Assembly: GCF_965638725.1 (NCBI RefSeq)
Contig: NC_134970.1
Coordinates: 1,369,001-1,433,000, forward strand
Source: Aptenodytes patagonicus
Taxonomy: Eukaryota; Chordata; Aves; Sphenisciformes; Spheniscidae
Direction: 5' to 3'
Length of the DNA: 64,000 nucleotides
Shown: piece after piece, positions 1-12,075 of the stretch
Position numbering within the stretch: position 1 is the first letter of the stretch
Layout of the letters: every line of letters starts with the position of its first letter
Position numbers and translations under genes: made by a program
Notes under the pieces: generated by a model
Databases searched by the model: none
What the model was told of the DNA's origin: nothing
Seen by the model: the letters and a program-made list of their open reading frames with translations, nothing else

Positions 1-3000
1 TTCCACATGCAAATGCTTCACAGCTAGGAGAGCCTCAGCTGACACAGCCATTCATCCCAACTGGGTGTGGGATCGGGGGCAGCTCTGCAGTCGGATTGAT
101 TGCCGAAGCCAGGGTCCTCATCCCGGTGCTGACACCAGGCTGTGGAGCAGTTTTGGACAAGCCTTGCCAGCTCTCTGCACCTCAGTCTCTTTATGAAGAA
201 AGTACAGAAGACCTCGTTCACCTCCTCTGGAAAGCCCCTGGAGATTTATGGACGCAGTGTGGTTTGCGAGGATATGCAGTGCTGGTTTGTAGGTCTGGTG
301 TTGGAATAAGTTGTGCTTCTCCACTCCTGTCATCTGTCCTTCGTATGGCAGTTGTGAAATGTGCCACAGAGCTTGTGAATCTTCCATTAACGCAATTAAT
401 CCTGATACTAAAAGTCCTCTTGACTTTATCGGCTGGATTCGGAGTCTGCAAACATTCTGAGGCACAGAAATATGATGTCTGCTTTCCGAGTTACAGAATG
501 TTATCTCAGCTGAAAGATCAGATTTAACAAGAATTGTCTTGCTCAGGGATTAGCAGAGAGGAATTTCATTTCCGTGTCTCACGCTGCAGATGGCATTACC
601 TCCGTAAACTTTCTGACACGGGGATTGTTTGCATTTATACATAGTAACATCAGCATACGTGCCATAGGCTTGGGGTTTCAAGGCTCTTCTACGATAAGAA
701 TAAATCACTTATTATCTAGCTAGGGACTGGTGAGTTCATGGGGCAGATTTATCGTGCACTTGGGGTTTGTATGGCTGTAACGGGTGAGGGGTCACAGTCA
801 AGTTCGCTGTAGTTGTAACTTTACTTTGCATGTTTTGGTCTTTCTTGAGGAATCCAGGGTATTTCTGGTCTTTCTGTTGCTTTTTTCTAGGAGGAAAAGT
901 ATTAAAGTAGGTATTTAAAACAAACCCCAGCACTCTGACTTGAACTGTTGAATGTTCTCTCCGCACATTCATCATAAATGCATCACATTATTGAGTTTGA
1001 TAGAGTCTGACTCCCTTCTTACATTAATTTATGTCCTGGTAGACAATGTTTCTTGCAGGAATAGAACATTTGGTCTGAGTGAAAAATACAGCCAATTATT
1101 TTTACTCTTTGTCTCACACTGGGTCCTATTCCGGTAACTGTGTCATGCTCGAAAAGGAGTCTGCTGTATTTTCATTACTGCTAGTTCTGAAGGAGCAGCT
1201 CTTGTGATTTGCAGTAGAGTAGGCGTAAATGACAGACCTCAAGGGCTAACGTCACCGCTCACAACTCCAACAGATGGAAACAGGCAGCTCCATTGGTGTC
1301 TCTACCGATAAAATGGTCCCCTTAAGGGTGGCTTTACCCATCGCTGTTGGAGGTAGCGTTAGAAACTTGGGTGGTTATCACAGAATCTCGTTCCCTGGTA
1401 TTGCCTTAAGGGAAGGTGCAAAGGAGTAACTTGACAGCGGATGTCCTGTCACATACAACCTGGGGAGGGAAAAAGCAGTCACGGGCTTTGTCCGCTTGTT
1501 TATTTCCAGAGAAGACTCCTAAAGATGACGGTGGATTTTTTTAGACTCCCAGCTGCGTGTATTCAGAAACGTTAAAGACCAGATCCCCCAGTGAAGCAGA
1601 CCATTGGGCTGAAAACTGACACTTTTAACCATCATCTTCAATGGTCAGTCTGTACATTGAGGCTTGTGGTCTCTCTTAGCCCTGGGTTGTGAGTAAAAGG
1701 CTGAAGGTTGGAGTTCTTTTTGGTCCATTTATTTCCTGGTTGTAGAGAACTGATTTTCTAAATTGCCTTTAAACACAGCAAGTGTGATTGGGAAGCACAG
1801 AACAGTATCATCGCAACGGAAAGGAAGGCAATTGAGTAAGGAAGATAGTTAACTGAGTGATGTGAACCATGTCTTTCATGGTTAACATCTGTTTAAGATC
1901 TATTTAAACAATTGGGGAAAAAAATCTTTGGTGAAGTTTCAGCATCCTTCCTCTTTCAGATAAATTGTGAGCTCACAGTTAACATCCTAATTTACGCCTA
2001 AAATCTCTGGAAAGACAAGAGGTAAAAAAGAGACTTGAAGTTCTTGTGGTAAAATGGAAAGACAAAGAGAAGATTGCAGGCCCTTGGCATCCATCAAGGG
2101 AAGGAAAAGAAAGGTGCAACATGAAGCTGGAAAGCCGCTCTCTGTGAAGCGTGCAGCGCGCTCTGAAGAGTTATGCCCAGCCACAGTCGCAGGCTTGTTG
2201 AAGATTAATCTAGTTAGTGACCCAAAGGAAAACACAGAAACAATATGATCAGCTCAGCAGTTCTAAAATAATTTTGGTCTCTATTATGTCATCCGCTTTA
2301 AATACCAACCGTTTGTTGCTGGTTCTGTTGCCTATCAGCACTATTATTAAGAACTGCTATTTGCCATTTGTTCTTTCCTGTCCTCTTAGCAATAACTTCC
2401 TCTCTTTGCATTTCTTTTACCTAAGAGCTGGACATCTGTCTTCCTCCTCATTACGACAAACACGCTCAGAGCTCTTCTGTCAGTTCTCTGTGCTCAGCTG
2501 AAAGCCGTGGTGTGTTAGCTGGGTTTTTCCTTTTCTCCCGTCAGCATCACAAAGCTGCTACAGTCCTGGGCAGGCCAGATGTGCGGGTGGGCTGGGAATA
2601 CAGACAGCTGTGGCTCCAGGGCATTGACGGGAACTGAATTCTGAGGACTCGGTGAATGTAGATGCTAATAGGAAAACATTAGTTCCCAAGGTGGGTTAAA
2701 AAAGTTACTTATTTACCTGTGAAGTGGGAAGTGACAAGTGAAATCTCCTTTATTTGTACATCTCAGGTATTTGGTTTTGAACTTGATAAAATGCCAGTAA
2801 CTGCAAGAGGATGTTCCTTGGGGCAAGTTGTCCTGCTGTGTTAATCAGTCGTGGAAGATCATCGATTTATAAACTGTGTAAACCAATTGTGGTTGTAGTT
2901 CTGGGAATAAGTATTTTGAGGAAATCATTAAAAAGGCATGGCTTACAAAGTGATCGATGCCTTTGCCACTCAAAATGGAAGATTTTCAATGTAAAAAACC

Positions 3001-6000
3001 ATATTTGAACTCTGCCAGTTTTGCAAGATGCTCACTGTTGGTTTGTGGTTCTTTTCCCCTCACGTTGAATATTCCTTGGTGATCACTTGAAAGTGCTTAA
3101 AAAGCTTTTGAATTTTGCACTTCAGTCTTCAGTGTTCAGGGTGACTGTAGTTTAAGCAAGCTTTGCTTTGGAGAAGCATTTAGCCAGAGCTGCCTTGTTC
3201 ATGCCGCCTTCACAGGAGGAGTGATCTGGAGGTAATAGCTTACTGCTGGAGAAAGAAAGGTTTAACATCACACACTGAATCCCAGCCACTGAAGTGGAAC
3301 ATGCACATCACAACTGTGCTCAGCCTTGTGCATACTTGTCTGGCTATAAAAGGCATCTGTGTTGGCTTGTTCAGAATTAGACTAAAACTTTTTCATGCCA
3401 ATTTTTAGGGACTGCAAAAGTTTCAAGAATAATAATGAGATGCAATTTGAGGCATCTGATTTTTAACTGTTTTACAGAGATAAATTTGAACATCTGCAAT
3501 TTGTCATAGTTGTAATTTGGCTTTTCTTGGAAGCAGAGGTGCCAAACAACCACTTGTATTGAAGCACAAAGTATCTCAAATTAGACAGCCAGAGTCCCTT
3601 GAAATGCTGACATATTTGTGCACCTTGAGCAGAGACCAGCAGGTACCAGAAGGGAGGATGCTGATGAGCAAGATCTGTGCTAGACCCCAAGTTTTGTAGC
3701 GAATGCCATTTCCCCTGCACTCTGCTCTGCAGCACGACCGAGTGCGGGGCTGATTCAACAACAGCTCTGGGATTTACAGCTCACAAACATGCGCAAGACA
3801 GAACATCTCCTGATGCCCCGTGGTGGCCAGCTTACATAATGTCACTTGCATAACCCCAGCAAGTACGGTCAGGATCTCTCTCCATGCCAAATTAAGGCTC
3901 TCTGGGGTTGTGTGTCACATTCACGCTCTGTTTGAAATTGCACTTTAGTTCATCACAAATTCCAGTTCCTTCTACATGAAGTGTGTGACCACAGAGCCCA
4001 CGAGGCTACAAGGGTTGTCCCTTCAGCCTCGAGTTCCCGTCACCTTGCAGTCAGAGCATCTCTTTGACTTCCAGAATAATCTGCTGGATTATTCGCAGAA
4101 ATTTTTTTTCCTCTAGCAGCCCAGATAGTTTACTCTTGAACCTTTGCCAGGGTGGTGGTCTCTCTTCAGTGGGAGAGTGTTCCTTTTCTGGAGAGTCTTA
4201 GAGAAGGCAGTCTGAACTTGGGAGAACTGAGATCTTCTTGGCAAAGAGGAGAGAGTGGCTGTTAGACACCGGGGAAGAAACTTCCTTTTTTTCTCCAGAG
4301 TTTTCTCTCTGTGAGAGAAGTCTTAATTACCACAGGGTAATTACTGGTGGATGAAATGCAAGCCCTTGCAGACTGTTTGGTCACCAGTCAGTGACTTCGC
4401 TTTGGGCTGGGTTTCACTCACTTTTCAGTTCTGTAGAAGACTGAACAGATACCATGAAGAGCAAAAGATAAAGTGGGGGTGGGGGGGTCTGCTGGGTTTT
4501 TTAACTTGCACAACCTGAAGTTTTAGCAGTATTTGCAAGCAGAGTTAAAAGCCTCAGGATCTTTAAAACTCTCTTGCTGATGGTGGGATTCATGTTGCCA
4601 GAGGGACGCCGAGGCCGGAGGGCAGGCTTCGTCCTACCCCAAAGCAAGTTGCTGAAACAGGACAGACGAGTCATGTCGCAAAAGTGCCCGTTTCTCCCCC
4701 TCTGCTGCGACGGGGACGGCTCAGCCTGGCCCTCGGTACAGGCAGTGCTGGGCATCAGGGGAGAAGTGTCCAAACCTCGTAGCCACTTATGGGAAAGTGT
4801 TTCCACAGATGAAAACACCTCCACTCCTTCTCCTGGCTCAGGGTCCCCAGGCTGGTGCTGGCACCAGGTTTGGCAGAACCAGCTCCTTTGTTCAGAAAGA
4901 AAAGTGCTGGCTTCTGAGCTTTTGGGGCTCACGTCTTTTCTTGTCGGGGGGAGACTGGATCTGCCTGTGAGAAACGACCACGCTGACGATAAATGCTGCC
5001 TATGAAATTTTAATGCTTAATAGAGCCTTGCTGGATGAGGCATGCATTGTAATGATACCACCCATCATGGGGGAGTTAATTGAATCAATGAGGTGAATAG
5101 CGGAGCCATCCAGCATATGCCGAGGGTTTGATCAGCCCAGTCATTACCGCCGGACCCTCATCACTCACCATGGCGTGATTACAGTGCTGCGCCGGCCAGG
5201 GGATTTGGTGGGAAGTGGCCAATGAGGGGCCAAGCTGGCTCCAAATCCAGCTTTCTGCAAAGCCCCAGATAAAACAGGCTTCCATTAATAAGGCGAGAAA
5301 GGTTAGGACGAGAAGCATTACAGCAAATCTGGAGAGGTAAGGTGATAGTTTTGTCTGAGGCTTGTAGAGCATATGGCCCCTGCTTTTGTATGGGAAACCC
5401 AAGAGCTCGGTTAGTCTGTAAGTGGGGCATTATTTGCGTGTCTGCAGAAGTAGAGGTTTATTTGCTGATGTTAAAAAATTAGATAGCTGGAGACACTTGA
5501 TAGCGTAATCCAGAAGCTAAACACAGAGATTTTCCCTATCTTCATAGCTTGTGTGCTCATTCTGGGTGATAAGTAAGTTTCTTGGGAGTGAAGCTCTGAA
5601 AAATCATCCTAATCTGCTGGCTAGTTTTAGGTTCTGGGTTTTGAAATGGAGATTTGTGGTCAGAAACTATTGAGGGGCTTTCCACTTACGGAGCGAGACT
5701 GTTGCAGAGGATCCAATTTTTTGATGACTGCTCTTTCTCACTGGTCAAATCCAGGTACAGAAATGGAAATAGAGCAAGTAATTGAACTAATTTAGTTAAA
5801 ATGGAGAGGTAAAACAGTAAAGCTGGGTAACGTAAAGCTGAACATAAGATGCATCTGTCCTTTTTCACCCAAAGGTTGAAATCTCTTGCTGTACAAAAAT
5901 TGTGACAAGCCTTTTAAACTGTTTGTGACACCGTAGGCTGAAGCTTTTCCTAGACAGTGGTAATCTCTTCTGCAAACCACCTTACATCAATGTGACATGT

Positions 6001-6941
6001 CTTCACCTCCAGCCCTGCCGTCCCCTGCTGTTCTTCCCCTCTCCTTCCCATTCCCCACTCCCTCTCCCTGCTAAAAAAAAAAGTGGCAGCTGTTGGAAAG
6101 TATAGCCCATTTGTTTTATGATGCCGCTTTGGGAATATGATCCAGATCCTACATGAGAGAGAGAAAGCAACAGAGCGAAAGAGAAGAGGGGGCGTTTAGA
6201 AGCTCTGGAAAATAACTTATTTTAAGTCTAGTATAGAAAATTAAATCTTTATAGCAAGGTTCGGGGGTAAAACAGAACTGCTACTAACGGTCTTAGCTTC
6301 AGAATCAAAGAGATTGCTCGTTTAATGTAAGTAATTTTAGAGTTTGTTGGTTGTTTTGTACAAAATTTCAAGTGCATTGAAATGTCTTTGATTGTCCTCT
6401 AGTGAGAGGTGCCTGTAATGAAGATCTGAAGACATATTATATAGTAACAGTGTGATTCTTATTGGGGTTTATTTTTAATTCACTTTAGCATTTTAGGTAA
6501 AGAAACAAGGTTCTCCGTAGAAGGCACTTCTGTCCGTTATTCCAATTCCTGATTTTAGTTACAGGGCACAAAAGACAAAAGCAGAAGAATATGCTAAAAC
6601 TGGCGGCAGCCAAAACCATTCATAGATCTACACCTTGGGTTTCCTGCCAAGCAATTAGTGGAAACTCAAATTATTTATTGTTGTTGTCAGGTCAAAAAAA
6701 TCCACTCCTTCTGTCAGCTCCTCTTATTCCTAGAGGGAAACTCCTAGAAAAACTTAAGAAAAATCCTGCTGTTCCATGAAATGGATGTAGTACAGGTAGG
6801 ATGCATCTGAAATGTATTCAGTAGGAAGAGGTGATGTTTCAGAAAGCTGCTCAGCCCAGCTCTCCTGCCCTTTGGTCAAAATTTTCTTGCTCTCCTGGCT
6901 TCTGGAGACACTGACTCGATGTCTGCTTCTTCCCTCCGCAG
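1..6941 (+). other. INKA2: INKA2 intron upstream of its last exon (gene continues to the left)
   Basis: This stretch ends in a polypyrimidine tract (GCTTCTTCCCTCCGCAG) directly before the last INKA2 coding exon, so it reads as the preceding intron. I searched it for the first coding exon, which in mammals encodes about 16 residues beginning MESKMMDCY, and found no matching reading frame and no CpG-island-like promoter. That exon is therefore inferred to lie left of the window. Contents are unique sequence: a pyrimidine-rich tract around 6025-6075 followed by A10, a GC-richer block around 4580-4960, and a motif-dense candidate regulatory block at 5031-5330. Open frames of 60 to 143 codons here (for example 96-527 and 4574-5005) have no recognisable domains and often occur on both strands of the same DNA, so I treat them as chance. 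Confidence 0.7.
5031..5330. promoter_or_regulatory. Candidate regulatory block in the INKA2 intron
   Basis: About 300 bp of non-repetitive, moderately GC-balanced sequence. It has a TTAATTGA homeodomain-like site (5076-5083), CCAAT (5219-5223), AGATAA GATA-type site (5267-5272) and CATTAATAAGG (5283-5293). The texture resembles conserved intronic enhancers. Conservation itself cannot be seen from one sequence. Confidence 0.3.
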
Positions 6942-7934
6942 CTATCCATGAAGGAGGTCGGAGACGGGCTGCACGAGCAGATGAACTGCATGATGGGTGC
7001 ACTGCAGGAGCTGAAACTCCTCCAGGTCCAGACAGCTTTGGAGCAGTTGGACATCTCAGGGAGCCGAAGCACCGTTTCTGGCATTGAGCAGCACCAGCGC
7101 TGCCAAAGCAGCAGAGATGTGCCTGGGGCCCGGCAGGATGAGCGACTGCGGAGGGAGGCATCAGTGGAGGAGCGCAGCCCCACATCCCTCGCGTGTGCCA
7201 TGCCACGGCCGGTGGGTTTGCCCCATCCCGCTGCGTTCCCGAAGGGCAGCCATCCTAGAGACACCCCCTCCTCCTTCAGGAGCCTCTGTGGTGAGGATGT
7301 TTATCACCCAAAAGGACCTTCCTCCGCTTCCATCAGAGCGGAGCATGTCCGCCCAAGGACATTCGAACCCAGTAGCCAAGGCACGGCTGGGGGGTGGCCG
7401 GCATGCCGGGAGTGCCCGGGGTGTGACGATGGCCATGACTGGACATCCTCCCTAATGTCCCAGAGCAGAAATCGGCAGCCGCTGGTCTTGGGGGATAACA
7501 TCTTTGCAGACTTGGTTGGGAACTGGTTGGATCTTCCAGAGCTGGATAAGAAGGGGGAGAAGAGCGAGGAGTCCCTGTCCGTGAGCAGATCCCAGGAGCT
7601 CTGCAGGAAGTTCTCCCTCACAGCCAACATCTTCAAGAAGTTCCTGAGGAGCGTTCGGCCAGACCGAGACAGGCTTCTCAAGGAGAAACCTTGCTGGCTT
7701 CCACCTGAAGACAAACAGCCTGAAATTTCTAAGAGACCCAAAAAGATGAACAAACTCAAGGGGACATTTTACTTCCCACTTCATGGGAACATCCAGAGCC
7801 ATCACAGCAAAGTGGAGAGGTGCCCAAAGGCAGAAAGCAATAGCGAGAAACCCAAAATTGGCACCAAGAAAATCCACGATACCATAGACTACACCCAGTC
7901 CGGGTTCGACATCAATACAGCTGTTTGGGTCTGA
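6942..7934 (+). CDS. INKA2: INKA2 (FAM212B), PAK4-inhibitor family protein, last coding exon
   Basis: INKA2 belongs to the INKA family, whose Inka box binds and inhibits the kinase PAK4, linking it to actin and adhesion control. The exon starts after a strong acceptor (CCTCCGCAG at 6933-6941) in phase 0 with codons for L-S, then the internal Met at 6948. It is not the true start: family members carry about 16 more N-terminal residues from an earlier exon. Counting from Met 6948, residues 1-38 form the conserved N-terminal block (MKEVGDGLHEQMNCMMGALQ onward). Residues about 40-160 are poorly conserved, rich in Ser, Arg and Pro. The Inka box begins at residue 164 (DWTSSLMSQ) and includes RNRQPLVLGDNIFADLVGNW. 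A second conserved block contains SLTANIFKKFLRSVRPDRDR and LLKEKP. The protein ends SGFDINTAVWV before TGA at 7932-7934. This C-terminus matches the human INKA2 ending as I remember it. The exon supplies 330 residues, longer than the full human protein (about 297), mostly through the variable middle. Confidence 0.93.
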   Translation, partial: LSMKEVGDGLHEQMNCMMGALQELKLLQVQTALEQLDISGSRSTVSGIEQHQRCQSSRDVPGARQDERLRREASVEERSPTSLACAMPRPVGLPHPAAFPKGSHPRDTPSSFRSLCGEDVYHPKGPSSASIRAEHVRPRTFEPSSQGTAGGWPACRECPGCDDGHDWTSSLMSQSRNRQPLVLGDNIFADLVGNWLDLPELDKKGEKSEESLSVSRSQELCRKFSLTANIFKKFLRSVRPDRDRLLKEKPCWLPPEDKQPEISKRPKKMNKLKGTFYFPLHGNIQSHHSKVERCPKAESNSEKPKIGTKKIHDTIDYTQSGFDINTAVWV

Positions 7935-8312
7935 GTTTGTTCGTGTCCTCTGCTCTGCCAGGCATTTGTTTCACACCAGAGAGGAGCTGGAGGCTGTACA
8001 CTTCTTTTCAGGAGACCCCTGAGCTCAGCATGGACTGAGATGAGAGGAGTCCTCTGCAAAATGTGCTGTGGGCTTTGGTCACCTACAAGCAGCATTTTCT
8101 AGAGAACTGCAGCTTCAGGGGCAGTCCGAGCAGCAGCTGACGCAGCCCCATGTGGGGAGGGTTTTGGGGACCGGTATTTGCAAAAGTAATCAGAATCTTT
8201 AGCAGCTTTAGGGCGAGTGATGCCACGGACGACCAGCTCCTGGAGCCTGGCTTATGATAGCTATTTCAGGCCCATTCCGTCATCTCTAGTTAAAATAGCT
8301 GCCGCACAAAAT

Positions 8313-8343
8313 TCACTGTGTGCATGTGTGTGTATGAGTGTGC
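8313..8343. repeat. Short interrupted (TG)n tract in INKA2 3' UTR
   Basis: GTGTGCATGTGTGTGTATGAGTGTG: a short, interrupted dinucleotide repeat. Confidence 0.6.
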
Positions 8344-8708
8344 AAATACATATATAGTTTTTTTTAAAAAAAAATCTATTCCTGCTTGCGTGCACTTAAA
8401 ACTGGGTTATAAACCAGGCAATTCAAGCATTGTACCTGAAGCACTTGTTATTTACATTGAAAGAAATAAGTTCGAATTTGTAAGACTCGAACAATTGCTA
8501 AGGGGGGGGTGTTGAACCCCAGCTTTGTTGCATTTCAGCTGCAGGGTTTCCCCCCTAAGCTGCATCTCCACCGTCCTCCCAGCATCTCTCCTTCCCCTGC
8601 CAGTTAAACCAGCAGGACCCAAGGCTGCTTTCAGGGAAGTTTGTGACCCTCAAGCGCTCGGCAGGTTTTGCTTCTCTCCCCGTGCCCTTCTCCCCACAGG
8701 TCGCACCA

Positions 8709-8788
8709 GATACAAGGTTGCAAAAGTTTATTGTTGAGGTTGCACTGAGATACAAAGTTGCAACAGATGTTTGTTGTTGTTGTTTCCT
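8709..8788 (+). repeat. Imperfect 40-bp tandem duplication in the INKA2 3' UTR
   Basis: GATACAAGGTTGCAA at 8709 recurs as GATACAAAGTTGCAA at 8749, exactly 40 bp later. The following 10 to 20 bases (AAGTTTATTGTTG and CAGATGTTTGTTG) are also alike, so this looks like a diverged two-copy tandem duplication. The right boundary is approximate because similarity decays into a GTT-rich tract. Confidence 0.6.
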
Positions 8789-8858
8789 ATTGCTATTGTG
8801 TACAAACCTTGTCTTGACAGAACCCAGTTCTTCAGTGTCCAGCTCTCCAAGAGCTACC

Positions 8859-8864
8859 AATAAA
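8859..8864 (+). terminator. INKA2: Polyadenylation signal AATAAA for INKA2
   Basis: This is a canonical AATAAA hexamer about 925 nt after the INKA2 stop codon. It is followed within 20 to 30 nt by a GT-rich stretch (TCCGGTGTGCCGTGG), as expected for cleavage and polyadenylation. I saw no better-placed canonical hexamer between the stop codon and this site on the + strand. Confidence 0.7.
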
Positions 8865-11689
8865 GTGGCATCAGTCTCCGGTGTGCCGTGGGGCCGTCTC
8901 CGTCACGGGGCGACCCTCAGTCCCACTTTTCTCCAGCACAGAAGCTTCTGCCTTTTCGCCATCATGAAAATCCAGCCGGGCAGGCATGAAAGGCTCGGCT
9001 GGCAGGGGTCGGAGCCGGGAGCGTGTGCGGGTTGTGTCAGCCTGTTCCCAGCCGAGACCGGGGAGTTTGGGGAGCAGCCAGGAGAGTTTCCATTCAATGA
9101 GAGGTTATAAATCATAGCGGGGAGAAGAGCTGCAGCCAGAGGTCCCTGCCAGGGTCCCGGCACTGCTCTGGAGGCATGTCCCACTGCAGCCCATGCACAT
9201 CCCCAAGGGCCTTCGGGTAACGCTTCAACATCCATCTTCCTCCCCCAGCTTGGGGAAGGGCAGAGGGAGAAGTGTTTGAGGGAGAAACTGCTGCAGAGGA
9301 AAGGGCCTCGGAGCTGTGCAGTCCACGGCTCATGGAGGGGGACAGGGCCACGCCACCCCAGGGCCATGTGGGTCCCACCACAGGTCCCCTCCTCGCTGTC
9401 TCCAGGAGTTAAACGTGATCAAGGCAAGTCCCCAGTGGCTCCGTGAGCCCCAGCAGGAAGGCAGCGCAGAGCCTTATCGACTGCGTTGCAGCAGAGGGGG
9501 AGCCGCCCTGCAGGGCTGCCCCCCGTTTCCATTAGCTGGGAGTCACCAGATGCTTCGTGTGCACAGCAGTGTTATGTTGCAAAAACCTGTTCCGCTCACT
9601 CCAAGTTTAGGAAGGGCTTGTGTGCAAGCAGCAGTAGTATTTTTTTTTCAAACATGCAATTCTATTCCTGTTGTAACTTCCCAAGACAGAGAGGCCAGTG
9701 GAGCAGAGGCATGGAGGGAGAAATTTTTTTTTTCCCCCTTGTAAATTAAATATAGGCACAAGACAAGCCCTGTTTCTGCCCATACAAGGAGAGGAGTGGG
9801 TCAGCATCTGAAAGCTACACTCAGCACTTTTTCAGGAACCTGAGTTACAAGCAAGCTTTTGTTTTTCCTCCTCACAGGCTTAAGGTCTGGTTGTTTTTCC
9901 CCTTCTTCATTTCTCTGAATGCCAAAAGGCTGTTTCTAAAGCATTTTGTTTTCCTCCTCTTATTAGTAGTTCATCCTGTTTGTTACAAATACACCCTCCC
10001 AGCTCCCACTAACCTTTCCATAGGGTCAGCAAAGAGAAGAAGGAGCTTTCTGTAAGCAGTAACACAAGAGAGCAACAGCTTTTCCTGCACCAACCTCAGT
10101 CCCTGGAGAGCGTGGCCTCATACCATGGCTTCCCTGCTGCCCAGGCACAACCCAGGGGACCCAGCCCACGGCCGGGCTGGCACCGCAGCGGGGAGCACGA
10201 TGGCATCGCCTTATGGCACCCCATCCCCAGAAGCACATCCCGGCCATACCTGCCTGGCAGTGAAGGCTGAGCCCCACGGAGAGAAGAGCACTGCGCTGGA
10301 TGGGGAGAGGCTCTGGGGAGCTGAGTACCCACACCAGGGGCTTTTTAAGCTTGTCACTGAGCATCGCCCTCAGCTGTGGTGAGTGTGGTGGGCAGCAGGC
10401 AAGGGCCCAGGCTGAGCACGGCGGGGCAGGGGCAGGGACAGGGGCACAGCCATGGCCGTGGCCGTGGACACGGCAGCACTTTGGCCGAGAGCTGAAGGGT
10501 ACATTTCTGCAGGTGGTTACCTCTCCAAGGCCATGTATTATCCAGGAAACAGTATGTGTTTATGCAGGACACAGGGAGATCTGGAGCCTAAAATGCACAT
10601 TGGGAACCTACTCCATGGGAAAAGCGGTTCTCAGGGATTTGCCCCTGTTTCTGCCCGCTGGTGCCATCCCCGTCCAGCCCACACCTCCAGCTCCCTGCAG
10701 AAGCTGTGCAACCCAGGGCTTTATAAACTCGAACCCACTTTGCCAGCACACGTGGCCCCTTGCAAATGCTGGATCCCCCAGCCCAGCAGCTGTCGCGGTG
10801 CCGATCCCCCCGTCAACGGGGTCTCGCGAGGAGCCGACGGGAAGTTTCTCTTGAGAAAAAGCACTTCTGGCCCCGTGTGCTCCCAACAGCTGCCCTGGCC
10901 CACGGGGCACCGCCGGGTCATCCTGCCCGCGCACGCTCGCGCCGAGGAGCTGCTCAAAGATCAGCTGCTAAACCCAGCCTTTTTTGTCCCTGCTTGGAGG
11001 AAATACCATTGTTTCTAGTTTCACGTGGAAAGGGCAGTTCTCGGCCTCAGCTGCCGCCCACGTGTTCCTTTCCCACCCAAAATAATCGCTCCTGCTGCAG
11101 CCAGCACTGCCGAGTCTGTGCCCGCTCCCACCCGAATCCCCGTGAGCAGGATCGGAGCCGGCAGTGGCGGGGTCGGAGCCCGTGCAGGGTCCCTGCGCCG
11201 CCCCGGCACCCACCGCTCCTCCTCTGCCTGCAATTGCCAGCAAGGTGAGCGTTCAGCTTTGGGGACCACGAAGGATGAACGCCGGCCTGAGGACAGAGGT
11301 GGTGGTGTTTGCTTAATTTCTTCTTTTTCCGAAGGAACAGATCCCTACCAGGGCACTTTCCACAGACAGCTGACCAAACGCCCAACATAGTTTCAAGTGT
11401 ATTTATGTTCTTTCTGCCTCTTAAGTGCATCTTCAAAGGATGTTTTGCATCGAAATAGGATTTTCCGGGTGTTTGCAGTGACAAATTCAGTCTGACCTAG
11501 GCTTCAAACAGCCACTTGAAAATTGCAAGTAAATGTAGCTGGATCTCAAAGCTCTTAAGAGAAAAAAATATTTAATAAATATTCTTTAAGAGGCATTCAA
11601 ATAATAAAGAATATCAGCCAAGCCAGACATCCTACCTAATTTAGTCTCCAGAGCAGGATCTGCTAATAGATCAGGGTAGGATTTGTGAA

Positions 11690-12075
11690 TTACCATTTCA
11701 CTTCTCCAGGGACTTTTCCTGAAATTATAATGGCTTTTTCTCCTCTTTTTTCATGAAACTGCCATGAAATAGTTCCCCGTTATTAAGTATGAAACCTACC
11801 TAATTAGCACAATGACAGTTTTTAATGAGGCCCTGGCTGTGTTCTGCATCTTTGATAGGAATGGTTAATACCAAACACAGGACAACAATTATAGAAACAC
11901 ATTCCCCCGTGAACTTGCCCCGTGGAAGGCAGCAATGGCAAATGACGCTTGGGCATTCAGATTTATTAGAAATCTCTGTTCTTGGGGTATGTTAAGCCCA
12001 GACGGGATCAAGTGCACTGGAGTTAATTTGATGCCAATAACGTTCAAACACCAGGGAATAATAACCTGGCACGAG
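11690..12075. promoter_or_regulatory. Candidate conserved non-coding element, intergenic
   Basis: AT-rich unique block between GC-rich flanks, containing CCTAATTAGCACAATGACAG around 11,799-11,818, TTGATAGGAATGGTTAATACC near 11,852-11,872 and a TTAATTTGATGCCAATAACG stretch near 12,024. Dense in homeodomain-like cores with no coding potential. Confidence 0.28.

Larger units (their letters stand above)
7935..8880 (+). other. INKA2: INKA2 3' UTR
   Basis: This is the untranslated sequence from the INKA2 stop codon to the expected cleavage site, about 15 to 20 nt after the AATAAA at 8859-8864. It contains a TG-rich stretch at 8313-8343, a T9/A9 junction near 8360, a G8 run near 8502, and an imperfect 40-bp tandem repeat starting at 8709. 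No open frame in it resembles a known protein. The boundary is inferred from the poly(A) signal and not observed directly. Confidence 0.7.

Noticed and set aside
4501..5005. Overlapping 143-codon open frames on both strands.
   Set aside because: Both frames lie in GC-richer intronic DNA, show no domain or splice support, and frames on opposite strands of the same DNA point to composition.
6025..6200. Pyrimidine-rich tract followed by a purine-rich tract, considered as triplex-forming DNA.
   Set aside because: Mirror symmetry is poor, and such tracts are common in introns.
10300..11484. Cluster of 120 to 190-codon open frames on both strands between INKA2 and RAP1A.
   Set aside because: GC-rich, Pro/Ser/Arg-rich translations in several frames at once with no conserved motif. 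Typical of low stop-codon density, not a gene.
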